Source of the DNA: Pristionchus mayeri
Lineage: Eukaryota > Nematoda > Chromadorea > Rhabditida > Neodiplogasteridae
Reading direction: 5' to 3'
Assembly (NCBI GenBank): GCA_036245805.1
Contig: BTRK01000003.1
Location: forward strand, 26,980,685 to 27,044,684
Length of the DNA stretch: 64,000 nucleotides
Shown: positions 12,101 through 23,144 of the stretch, piece after piece
Layout of the letters: the number at the start of each line of letters is the position of its first letter
How positions within the stretch are numbered: position 1 is the stretch's first letter
The notes under the pieces: generated by a model
The model's database searches: none
Told to the model about the DNA's origin: nothing
Seen by the model: the letters and a program-made list of their open reading frames with translations, nothing else
Made by a program: the position numbers and the translations under genes

Positions 12101-13533
12101 CAAAACTGCGTTAACCTCTATCTGCTGAATCATCTCGGTAGTCCATTGCTTGTATAGTTTGACGAACTCCAGAGGAAGAGCTGCAATTAAATGAATCATT
12201 ACTATTAGAAATGCTCAATCGAACAAAATTTCACCGATTAAAATGCGAAACATATAAATAAGAGTAGAAAAATAAATACAAACGTTAAAAACTGACAAAT
12301 GCTGAGCTTGGATTCGTAGATGGTCTCTGCGTAAGTGATGAGTCGAGCAGGGACTCCCGCCTTCTTCAAAGAGATTAGCGATGATTGAGGTGTTTTTCGT
12401 GCTTCATGAGCACATCAACACGAATAGAACATTTTTGTGTGAGGGGTGAGACGGTAGAAGAAAATGAATACCTGAGTAACGGAGAACTTGTGCTGGATGG
12501 TGCATGGATTTGTGAGGAAGAAGTGCTCGAACGAGGAGGAACCTGCAATCAATGAGATCATTGGCAATATTTTTTATTCTCATAAATTAGGAAATAATTC
12601 AAATTCAAACAAGAAAAAATAGAAAATTCTCATGATATAGTTAACTACCCAGATACCGTAGTCCTTTGGAGGAGGCTGACCGTGCTTTCCTTCAGCTGAC
12701 TTCTCCTCCTTCTTATCCACTCCATTCTCAGCATTCGATGCATCGAAGAGTCGATGGGCGATCTCATCCAATTCCGCCTGTGCCATGTCGTGAGATGCTG
12801 TTGCCACCTGGAATGACGTCATCATAAGGCAATCAAAGACGCAATGGAAATCACGCCAATCGACTGCGCAGTAAACATGTGATGAGTAATATCCCCCTCG
12901 AGAACACCCAATGAATCATAAGGTGATGAGAACTGACAGGAAGGAAGGGAGGGTATACCTTGACCATCCATCGTTCTCGTTCCTCCTTATCCTTGAGGAA
13001 GACACTCATACTCTCATTCTTGAACTGAATCACGAATCCGTGAGGGAACTCGGGCAGACTTTCCTCTGCTTTCAGCACCTACAATTATCTCTCCCTCGGT
13101 AGGTCAAACCGGCTAAGCAGCAAGAAGAAGGCACCTGATGCTTCACTAGTATGAAAATGAGAGGCTCGACGGCTTCGGATGTCGCTTGGACACAGAGGAT
13201 GTTCCCTCTAACTCGTATCTGGAAAGCAGGGATGTACAATTGAAGTTGAATCGGGATTCACTCGAGGTTGTCATAGTTACTAGGAGGACGATTATGAATC
13301 CACGAGTTCCTATACTGAAGAGAGAAGGAGAGAAAGAGACAGACCTTGGCATTGAAGCTCCTATCGCATAGCTTTACAAACGCTTCAGCCTCCACATCTA
13401 CTTGGCCTCCAGAAAGACTCCTAAATAGTAAGTAAGTATTATATATAGTGCTTGCAAGAGTTGGGGAGTTGGAAAATAAGGGGTGCGTCGTATTTGCTCA
13501 CTTGAAAATGTCTCCCGCATTATCCTCTTCCAT
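6106..13533 (-). CDS. INPP4: inositol polyphosphate 4-phosphatase (INPP4 type)
   Basis: A multi-exon gene transcribed leftwards. It ends LPKSFRPPSGTFAHGL and stop, matching the conserved INPP4 C-terminus. The catalytic CX5R motif is split by an intron: VVSCKSGK ends one exon near 6713 and DRTAMGVTLEQ begins the next at 6480. Other family blocks are SGPSFRKS and VPTNLHYQRFGPIG (11.65-11.8 kb), LPLEFVKLYKQW (12.2 kb), VSLPLPQDVFDALPAALRDP (7.5 kb), and GDERGMIEDATE (8.14 kb). Function in the family: removal of the 4-phosphate of PtdIns(3,4)P2. The N-terminus (13533 to about 12.95 kb) reads as a PH-like fold ending in DKEERERWMVKV instead of the C2 domain of vertebrate INPP4. It is convergent with bbs-5 (584-bp gap) and divergent from cnk-1. 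The intron between about 8.43 and 9.81 kb holds a mariner-like relic. Some middle exon joins are unchecked. Confidence 0.9.
8499..9765. mobile_element. decayed mariner-like element, 1.27 kb
   Basis: Terminal inverted repeats of about 26 bp (left TTAGGTTGTACCATAAGTTT, right end matching at roughly 24 of 26 positions) bound the element, with TA on each side (8497-8498 and 9766-9767). TTAGGTTG termini and the 1.2-1.3 kb length are typical of mariner. No transposase reading frame survives. It sits in an INPP4 intron and is a different family from the intact mariner at 42652. Confidence 0.8.
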
Positions 13534-14047
13534 TAGACTACGTAGGCACGCGCGAGTCCGTCTAAGTTGGCTTAATTAAGGAAAGGAATCGATTTTAATA
13601 GCGAACACTCGGTGGAATCCTCAATGAAGTTAGTTTGCATTCACTCGAGAATCACTCGCGCTAACAGCTTACAAGCTCGTAATATGTGCACAAAAACTGC
13701 GCTAGCAATCGCTACTAGACGATTGTGGACTGACTGCATTTGCGTAGAATTGATAGAGCAATACAGAGGAACAATTAAAAGATTGAAAATTGAATGATAT
13801 TACTTACTCGTCCTGTCAATAATGTCGCTTCATGTCTACCGTACCCGAATATGTGCTATTATAGTCAGTTCTCGGTTCGATTCTCATTCATTTTTTTTAT
13901 TTTTTCCCCGATTTCTTACTCATCGTGCTTCTCCTCCTCCCTTATTTGAGTCGAATGCACAGTGTTATTCAGATTGCTACTTGATGACCTAATCGATTAT
14001 TCATTCCAGATAGTCAAGGGATGGGTTGGACACGGCCATAAACCACC
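13534..14047. promoter_or_regulatory. divergent promoter region between INPP4 and cnk-1
   Basis: These 514 bp separate the two start codons. Apart from a T-rich run near 13895-13905 I see no recognisable transcription-factor site, so this is a positional call only. It could drive both signalling genes. Confidence 0.4.
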
Positions 14048-17000
14048 ATGAAGCATCGACACTACGTGCACGATCTGGCCGCGAAGGTAGAAGGATGGAA
14101 CAGCGAGCAAATCGCTGCCTGGATTGGTGGTACGTAGTTTCTAACTAGACGTGTTCGTGTGTCCCAATCAAAATGTTTCCCTTGTTATATGTGCGGAAGA
14201 GCAGAAAGCAATTAGTGTCTTTCCGTATTTATCTAAGGTGATGTAATTCAATTTCCAATGTGGAGGTTTTTTTTGATAGTGGATTCTTACCAGGTGTCTC
14301 TCCGAACATCAACACGTCGTCGATCCAGATCCAGACGGGCAAGCATCTGATGATCATCGACGGAGACGACCTGTCGGCTGCTGGAATCAAGGCATTTGGA
14401 AAGAGGAAGACACTCGTACAAGCACTCGCTCTACTCAAGTACTTCGTGAGTCGAGATATATCCTTCTTTATAATATGAACAATTGTGCAAACAATATATC
14501 GAAGATAGCCAAAAAAATTGTTAAATTGTTTTAAATTGTTCTTATTGATTCTCATTTCTCCTTTCTTCGGTTTCCTAGTGAAGAAGTACTCATATTCTCT
14601 TCTCACGCTCAATTGCAGTGCTACGAGGCTCCTCGAGAGAACCTGGAGACTCTCTGTGCCTCTCTTTCCGCCGCATGCGAACAAGTGAGTCATTTGCATA
14701 ACGAAGATCGCGGTAGAGAAGGAGAATAAATTGAGTTTACTTTGCCAAATTGTTTTTGTTTTTGTTTTAGTGAGTATATTCAACATAAAATCGTATAAAA
14801 CTATTATGATGGCAGAACCACGGCGTTCCTTGTCAGTTGAATTAATATTTATGTGCCGATAGCCTCCCCATGCAAGAGAGACTCACCGAGTACCTTCACC
14901 GGAATAACTCAATTTTTCGAGTAATACGAATACAAATATCGCCTCTAACTAAAGATGACTTTCGTGGGGGGTGGGTGTTGATTGATAGTCAACGCTTGAC
15001 AAGTATTATTAGCGGCAAGAAAAGGGCTATAAATACTCCTTATTATTATCGGGGAGAATATTCAAGAATGGCTTCATCATTGACATAATTGCAGACCCGT
15101 CGCGAGATGCTCTCAGTGCAAGCACAGCGACAAGTCGCCACTAAACGAGCCCAGGTCAATTATTGACCTACCCCCTAATCTATATTCCATTGTAATTTTT
15201 GATAATCGATTGCAACTAATCGATTCAGATCGTTGCGATTCTCAACAAGATTCTCTCTGCTATATCCTACATGATCGAGCACGCAAAGAAGCTCATATTC
15301 TGGCTAGATAGGTGAGTTATTCTATTATTTGAATTTAACTACAAACTTTTACTGCGAAATATTCTATCTTGGTCACGATAGCGAGAAAGAGAAACGCGAC
15401 TGGACTGGTGGTAGAATGGGATGGGATTAGAGGCGAATTCGCGCCGAATTTGGTGGAGAATGGAAGGAATCTGCGAGAGAGGAAGAGGGAAAGTTCGGCC
15501 AAGCTGTAGCTCATTTTGCACCTGTTGTGAATCGATGAGGTGAGATGTAGTTGTGAATGTAGCCACGTGGAGAGGAATGCGTCTCGCGCCATAATTGGAA
15601 TATAATGGAGGAATACTTCCTGATTGGGACTATTTTGAGATATTCGACCGGAAGTGAGTGGACAGGATAGGAAGATGTGCGCGTTTCGGATATTCAAGAT
15701 TATTAGGGATTTGTGCAATGGTGAGACCGAGGGCGGAATTAGTGGAGAAGCGAGAGGGGATTAGACGCCTTACGAAGAGGGGAGAAATGGAGTGAATGAG
15801 GTCGATTGCAACGTCAGATAGGCAGTCCTTAGATGGGGAGAGGGAATGGAAATGGAGGGGCATTCCGTCTGTCTCCATCATCCCTGTTCTCTTGCCCTTC
15901 CTTCCACGAGAGAAGACAAGGAGAGGGAAAGAGCATCCATTACGAAGAGAAGCACGCAATTGGCCCTCCCTGTCCCCGATCCATTCCAGGAGGAGTGGTG
16001 GAGGGCATGGACATTTCTAGTTGTGCATTCATTACAGTGAGAGATATGGTAGAACGAATGTGAATCGAAAATACTTAGTGTAATCAGGACGAAAGAGAAT
16101 CTTGCAGATCTCCGTTTTGTGACATTCAAGAGTACGTGGAACTGAGGCAGCGAGTTGTCGCCTACACAAAAGAGGTATCAATTATTTATTTTTCCTTTTT
16201 GGAATTTTTTTCAAATCAAACTTCTAGATCGTCGATTTCGTTAACGACAAGAACCCCAGCAATGTCTTCGGACGCTCGAACTACATTGCTGAGGTGAGAT
16301 GCACTCTTGTTTATCTTCTTTATTTAATTTGGAATTATTGTTTTTTATATCATGCATGTTTCAAAGAGTCCTTGTTACCCCAATCGAACTTACTAACAAA
16401 TTATTATCATTATTCCCCCTGAACTTCTTCATTGAATCTCCCTTTGCAGAAGATGGGTGAGCTGGGGGAGATCTGTGACTGGGTGTGCACTGGCTGCGAC
16501 GACCCCCTCATCGTATCCACCGGATACCTCGTAGAAACCAAGATCACCAGAGCTGAACCTTCCGTCCCATGGGTACGGTAGGAGGAGATGGTTACTGTAG
16601 ATCTCTGTTTATAGTTTATTTATAAAATGCGTGATATTTCATAGTATCATCGAGACCGATAATTGGGGAGGTGATACCTCTAAATGAGTGGAGATCTGAA
16701 TAATAATATATCGAAAAAGTGTCTGAATACTGTAGTGGGTGAACATTGGTCTGCGAAGTGTGTACATGGTTGATCCAACTTGATTCAGGGTATCGATCTG
16801 CAGTCCTCGTACCTGGGAGTGCACGTGGTGAGTGAGGTGCGAGTGGACACTCCTGCGGATGGAGGGAAGATCGATGCAGGAGACGAACTGCTTATGGTAG
16901 ATCAGAATACGGTATGTGGTATCTATTGATTTTTTTTCTTTTGTTATGTATCTTTCTTGGTATATTTATACTAATCGTAGTAAAAGTCTGAATACGAAGA

Positions 17001-20000
17001 CGCATAACAATAACATACACTACAAAAATTGTCTCTATAGATAATCCAATTGTATTGAAGGTGATTGGGTGGGACCTCTCTTCGGTGGCGGCGACTTTGG
17101 CTGCGCCCTCTCTACAGTTGGTGTTGCTGGTGAGGAAGAGACCTCTCGACTCGCCCTCCATCCTACCCAAAGGTGCCAATGCACCCAAGAAGTGAGCAAT
17201 TGCTTCATTTCCCCTGGTACGTAGTAGAACACTTACTCGCCTTTTAGACGTTAAGATCAATAGAACCCTGATGCCTATTGAAATTTGAATTATGCAAATA
17301 TTTGCGATTTTCACTTGAATATGCCATGGGTGTTACTGAAATGTGAGACACTATGTATGCATACAATTTATCTTGTTGTCTCTTCTTTACAAACATATTA
17401 AACGGATATTTTGCTCTTTGATATTGCCTTTGTACACTTTCTATTGTAAGATGGTTCGATGGGAGTTATGGCTCGTACCGAGGGCGAAGGAGGGACGAGA
17501 GGAGGAATGTTTGCTCCTTTTCAGTGATTCAGTTCGCTCAAAGGGGCGAAAGGTCGTAGAGGAAATTGCGGAGTTTCGCCTATAGCTTGCTTTGTCACCA
17601 CGTCTTCTCTTTTGAGCTAAATCGATTCTTATTACAGTACTACTTGCAGAACGGTTCGCCCGCTGAAACTCGCGCCGGGATCCCTCCGGCCTACGGTAGA
17701 AAGCACGGAGGAGAGCAAGAAGGAAGAACAACTGCAGTTGCTGCAGAGTCCAGTGGGGAAGACTCCTGAGAAGGTACGCGTTCATTAAAAAAAGATTATT
17801 ACTCATTTCTAAATATATATTCTGCGAAGTTCTGATAGACTGCTCTAGAATACCTATACGTTTTTTTTTCACATTTTCACTCGCTAATTATTCCAATAAT
17901 TTCGTGAGAAAACAAAATAGAGTGAATTGGAGTTGTACGATCTGTAGGGTACTCCGAGATATTTCTCCATCTCCTAACCCCTCTCTCTCAGTCCTCCGCT
18001 GCGGGTACTCTCAATCGTCGTCGTTCCTCCACTTTTGTACAGAATCTCATCGGAATGGCGTTGTCGAGGTAATTGAAGGGAGCATTTCCTCTTCCTCTCC
18101 TGGGGATGGGAAATGAGAATGTAGAGATTCACAAGCAGGATGCGGGGCGAAAACAAAAAGATTCCTCGCGAATTTGTGAGAATCGAATTTCGAAATAGTC
18201 CCAATTGGATTGCAGGACGAAGAGACGAGCATCCCTCGGAACGATGACAACAACCAAGGAGGAAACGACGGTCAGACTTCCCCATTGGGGCCATTCCCAT
18301 CTCTCCTTTTTCTATCTCGCTATTTTAAGATATAGGTTTATCAATTTCTTAAGAACCTCGAGCGACCGACTCATCTCACGTACGATCTACTCTCAGTGGA
18401 CACCCAGGGGTGAGTGATTATACCTTCCCTCAGATATAGTTTCGCTAGTATGATGGGGTCTCGACGTTATAATATTTATATTTAAAAATTTCCCGTACGA
18501 TAAAATAATGTTTCCCCATTTAAAAAATACATTAGAAGCAGTAGTTTCTTTTTTGGTTACAAGGGAGTCGTTGTTAGTTTATCTTCCCTCTCAAAATATT
18601 GATTTCAAATTCTCCTCATCATTCTTTGTTGCAGTCCTCACGTGGTGCAACGAACGCGCACGATGAGACACCAGGCGAACGGGTACACGAGGTGAGAACG
18701 GTAGATGGATACGGTAGAGTATCGATTGCCCTCTTAGATCCTTCATTGACAACAAGGTCGTGCGAGACAACAACGACGAGGAAGACCAGCTGACCTACAA
18801 TGTCCCTTGTACGATCAATAGATCAACCTCTGATTACTGTATTGATTGCAGGTCCCAAGGAGTTCTCGGAGATTACGGTAGCCGCGCCGGGCGACCTCAG
18901 GCAACTAGGCTACGCCTCTGATGGAGCAAAAGTGACCGATCCTGAAGTCAGTTCCGAATACGGTATCCCTCCAGTTATCGATTGGTTGCAGTGGTCGGCA
19001 CCGATACAGTATGCGCTGCGACCGTATCGCATGGTGCAAGACTCGGGCATGAGCAGTGCCAGCCACGAGAGCGGACAGTGAGTAGAGTGGGATTACCGTA
19101 GGAAGGGAGTGGAATCGATAACTGGGTAAATTGGTTTGTGATAGTGTGAACGGTTGGATTGCAGTGGGACATGGGACGAGTCTTCGATCGTCGCCCAGTC
19201 GCCCTCTGCTTGGTATCGTCTTTATTTGAATCTTTCAATTGAATCGAGGAGAATTGGCTCTGGGAAGTAATAATGAGTAGCGAGCAACACGTGAACTACA
19301 GAGGTTTTTTGCCGCCAGAGATGACTGTTTGCCAGTAATTCGAACTAAAAATCATTGATTGATCATTTGAGGTCGGTGCGTAGCAGTGGCAGTCCTCTCT
19401 GTGTGGTCTCCGACACGGATCTACTCGATACGGGAAGGAGCTTCGAGGGATGGATCAGGAGGAGGTAAGAATGCAGTTGTGACGATGCAGCTGAGAATAT
19501 AGCATGAGTAATTACATTTTACCTGTCAAACATCGGTCAGAATATCAGAGTGCAACTGAAAACTTCTCCCATGGTTCTGGCTAGATGGTGAATATTAAGG
19601 TATTGGATAGTAAAAGCGAGAAACTGCTGGGGACCCAATTATGGTGCAGGAAGACGACGGAGGAGCTGCGAGACGCGGCAACGAACAAGTGGCCGAAGTG
19701 CTGGATGAGACTGGTCGGATCGCATCTCTATCTGTCGGAGAACCAGAATGTAAGCTAATATTTTGTTCAAGTGCCTTTCATCTCATCCTTTTCTCTATTT
19801 TTAGGTATTTTTTTCGCATCCTTATTTCAAACTACTAGTCAATGTATTTTTTTTATTTTTTTTCCTTTGAATTGTGTCATCACGTATTTCTAATATCAAT
19901 TTGCGGGTTGTGATCATAGTTGCCCAACACTGGTGGCGAGGTGTTTTCACACCATGACCCCCTATTCATGGTTCAGCACTGCTCAACGACGTATAGGGGG

Positions 20001-21592
20001 TCATGGTCAAAAATCGAAAAATCGATCGGTAGGTCAAGACTAGTTACCGTACCCAATCGATAGTACAGTACCCCCAGATACAGTATACCACTACCGTAAC
20101 CCACGATTATCGCAAACTAACTTTATTTAAAAAAAGTCCTGGCACCGTACCCAATCGATTGTACAGTACCCAAGTCGCTACCGTAACCCAGTCCCATTTG
20201 TCAGATTCAGTTCCTTGGGTCAAACAATTTTCTAAATTTTTAAAACATTTTTCTAAAAATCCTAAATCGATTATAATATAATTCAACAGTAACGAGAGAT
20301 GCGGTAGGATACTTAAAAATAATTTTACTTTCGATTTTGAATTTTTAGGAAAATGTTTGACCCAAGGAACTGGATCTGACCCATGGGACTGGGTTACGGT
20401 AGCGACTTGGGTACTGCACAATCGATTGGGTACGGTACCAGGACTTTTTAAAAATAAAGTTAGTTTTCGATAATCGTGGGTTACGGTAGTGGTATACTGT
20501 ATCTGGGGGTACTGTACTATCGATTGGGTACGGTAACTAGTCTTGACCTACCATTGACCTACCGATCGATTTTTGACCATGACCCCCTATACGTCGTTCA
20601 GCACTGCTCCCCTCTAATCGAGGGGAGCAGTGCTGAACCATGAATAGGGGGTCATGGGGGTCGCCGCCGGCGTGGGCAACTATGGTTGTGATATCTTTTC
20701 GAGGCTGTAAAATCCCACTCAAATATAATTCTTTGTGCAAAGTATGTAGAAATTTTTTTTTTAATTTTTTTTTTAGGCGAAGAAGCCTTCGTTCATCTTC
20801 TGTCTCTCCGAGTGCACTGTCAGCTCGGCGCCCACTCTGAAGACCAGCAAGAAGTTGTCAGTTATCACGTTCATCTTAGTTTTTCCATTTAAATATTCTT
20901 GTTTTGTGGGATAGTTTCCAATATACACATGGATGTGGCAATCGGCGCACCTGTTCAATCGCTGGCCCTTCCCAATCTGCAAGTGCCATAATTCCGTGTT
21001 TGCTCAGCGTTTTGGCCGTCTCTCGTGCCAACTTCCACTTCTATTTCTCCTGCTACTCCCAATCGGATCTTAAGAGGTACGTTCTCGTTCATTTAATAAT
21101 ATATTTCGCCCGTCAAAATCAGCTTAGTAAATTTCCTATTGAATTTATTGATAGTGTGTTAACATGTGTATATGTTAAACTATCTCATAATATTTTCTAC
21201 CCCATATTTTATTACATCCTTGTCTTCCAGTTCGGAATAGGTAACGCATGTTTACATGTCTATACAAACCCAGAGAAATAATATTTCGATCAAAGATAGT
21301 GTGTTGTCCATATTAAATAGACACTTTCCAATCACTCTATTCCAGTTGGGTGGCTAAGATCTCGTCCGCCCGTCACCTCGCTTGCGAGCGTGCGGAGTGT
21401 CTCCTCCGAGGGGCCGTCTCTGCCCCTGGCAGTGTAGTCTCCGCGGCGACAACTCCCCGTGCGGGTACTGCTCCCCCTCCCCCTCCCCAGGCTGCTCTCC
21501 TCTCTCCCGGAGCACCCGGTGCACCTGCTGTCACCCTCGATGCCCCCACCCCCTGCACTCCCCCCGATACTCCCCTCAGTGGAAACCCTTGA
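14048..21592 (+). CDS. cnk-1: CNK scaffold, connector enhancer of KSR
   Basis: Exons in phase give the CNK domain order. The SAM domain spans the first three exons (VEGWNSEQIAAWIGG at 14.09 kb, then KHLMIIDGDDLSAAGIKAFG at 14.34 kb). The CRIC region includes FCDIQEYVELRQRVVAYTKE (16.1 kb) and GRSNYIAEKMGELGEICDW. The PDZ domain includes SSYLGVHVVSEVRVDTPADG and GDELLMVDQNTVIGWDL (16.8-17.1 kb). A linker with VRPLKLAPGSLRPT follows, then a PH domain from SFEGWIRRRK (19.44 kb) through KCWMRLVGSHLYLSENQN, PSFIFCLSEC and FYFSCYSQSDLKRWVAKI (21.06-21.36 kb). The C-terminal tail is Ala/Pro-rich. Family role: scaffold joining Ras, KSR and Raf at the membrane. The exact join inside the PH domain at 20.86-21.0 kb is unresolved. 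A hAT-like foldback element occupies the intron after 19748. Confidence 0.93.
19915..20684. mobile_element. hAT-like foldback MITE, copy 1 (770 bp)
   Basis: The termini CATAGTTGCCCA and TGGGCAACTATG are perfect inverted repeats, flanked by the 8-bp direct repeat GTTGTGAT (19907-19914 and 20685-20692). An 8-bp duplication is the hallmark of hAT insertion. Nearly the whole element folds back: the left-arm block with accgtacccaatcgatag and taccactaccgtaaccca is repeated inverted in the right arm (20380-20545). There is no coding capacity, so it must be mobilised in trans. It lies inside a cnk-1 intron within the PH domain region. Confidence 0.9.
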
Positions 21593-22035
21593 TGATGCTA
21601 TTTGAACTCAGCCCTCGCTCAGGGCTACGGTAGCTTCTGCTTAGTGATTTATTGTAGAGACCTTTTTAGACCTACTCTACTTGCTATAGTTACTCCTTTC
21701 TAGCTGAACCATCGATGATCACACGACCGATTCTTGCAATAACTGCTTTAGTCACACATTCCACGATGATATTTTTATCTCATATTCTTTATCTGCTTTA
21801 CCTGCATAGACAACCGTAATCCCTGTGAATGATCTTTGTATCTTACGGAATTAGTCTACTTTGCCCGACCCTCAGTTATACTTAATATTTGTTTTCGTTC
21901 TATTTTTAAACGTTTCACAATTTTCATACTTTCATTGTTTTCACAAAGTTCTATCAAAGTAGGTTTGAAAAAATGTAGTTTCGAAGTGTATTTTCCTTCA
22001 ATATTTTGCCCCATCTATCATATTTGCATTGTGAT
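21593..22035. other. 3' flank of cnk-1, no gene seen
   Basis: This AT-rich stretch follows the cnk-1 stop codon. It contains no splice-bounded frame with recognisable content and no clear repeat. It presumably holds the cnk-1 3' untranslated region. Confidence 0.5.
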
Positions 22036-22787
22036 CATAGTTGCCCAGCACTGGCGGCACCTTTTCCGTCCCCGTGCACCCATGAACCCCGGGTCATGGT
22101 CCAAAATCGATTGATAGGTCAATGGTAGGTCAAGACTAGGTACCGTACCCAATCGATAGTACAGTACCCCAGATACAGTATACCACTACCGTATCCCCCG
22201 ATTATCGCAAACTAAATTTATTTTTAAAAAGTCCTGATACCGTACCCAATCGATTATACAATACCCAAGTAATTACCGTAACCCAGTTCCTTGGGTCAGA
22301 TCCTGTTCCTTGGTTCAAACATTTTTCTAAAAATCCAAAATTGAGCATACAATTATTTTAAAGTATCATACTGTTTCTCTAATTATTGTAGAATAATTGT
22401 ATGATTGGTTTAGGATTTTTAGAAAAATGTATAAAAATTTTAGAAAAATGTTTGACCCAAGGAACTGGATCTGACCTAAGGAACTGGGTTACGGTAGTTA
22501 CTTGGGTACTGTATAATCGATTGGGCGTGGTACCAGGACTTTTTAAAAAATAAAATTAGTTTGCGATAATCGGGGTTACGGTAGTGGTATACGGTATCTG
22601 TAGGTACTGTACTATCGATTGGTCATGTGTACTTAGTCTTGACCTACTATCGATTTTTGACCATGACCCGGGGTTCATGGGTGCACGGGGACGGAACATA
22701 TATATTCCATCCCCGTGCACCCATGAACCCCGGGTCATGCTTTTTTATTCCCTCCCCGTGCATTCAGCAGCAGCGTGGGCAACTATG
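22036..22787. mobile_element. hAT-like foldback MITE, copy 2 (752 bp)
   Basis: Same CATAGTTGCCCA/TGGGCAACTATG termini as copy 1, with its own perfect 8-bp duplication ATTGTGAT (22028-22035 and 22788-22795), so it is an independent insertion 1.35 kb downstream. The arms share the accgtacccaatcgat and tacggtagtggtata blocks with copy 1, but the subterminal hairpin is different (catgaccc followed by cggggttcatgggtgcac in place of ccctat). Non-coding. Confidence 0.9.
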
Positions 22788-23144
22788 ATTGTGATTGTCT
22801 ATATCGGCTCCCCGCTGCTTCAATCCTGTGGATACTGTAGCTTTACAATATATTCGTATTCGTCGACCCCGTGACTGCACACACACATGCACCATAACAG
22901 CCTCCCAGCCCGGTTACAATACACACATTATCTATCCCTTCCCCCTGCACACACGCTTCCCCCTCCCCTCAATAACCGTATCGTGTTGCATATTATCGAT
23001 CTGTTCTTGAAGCGATTCCGTTTAAGATAAAAGTAATTTGTACAAACTAACACTTGTAATATACACAAGGAGGCTTTCCTCATAACGTAGTACCTCCAAC
23101 ATGGCAATCTCTGGCTGAATTACACTAAGTGGAAGTCTTCCAGA

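Noticed and set aside
14229..14786. A 185-residue minus-strand frame across cnk-1 exons
   Set aside because: It overlaps SAM-domain exons in antisense and consists of low-complexity Thr/Lys/Phe sequence.
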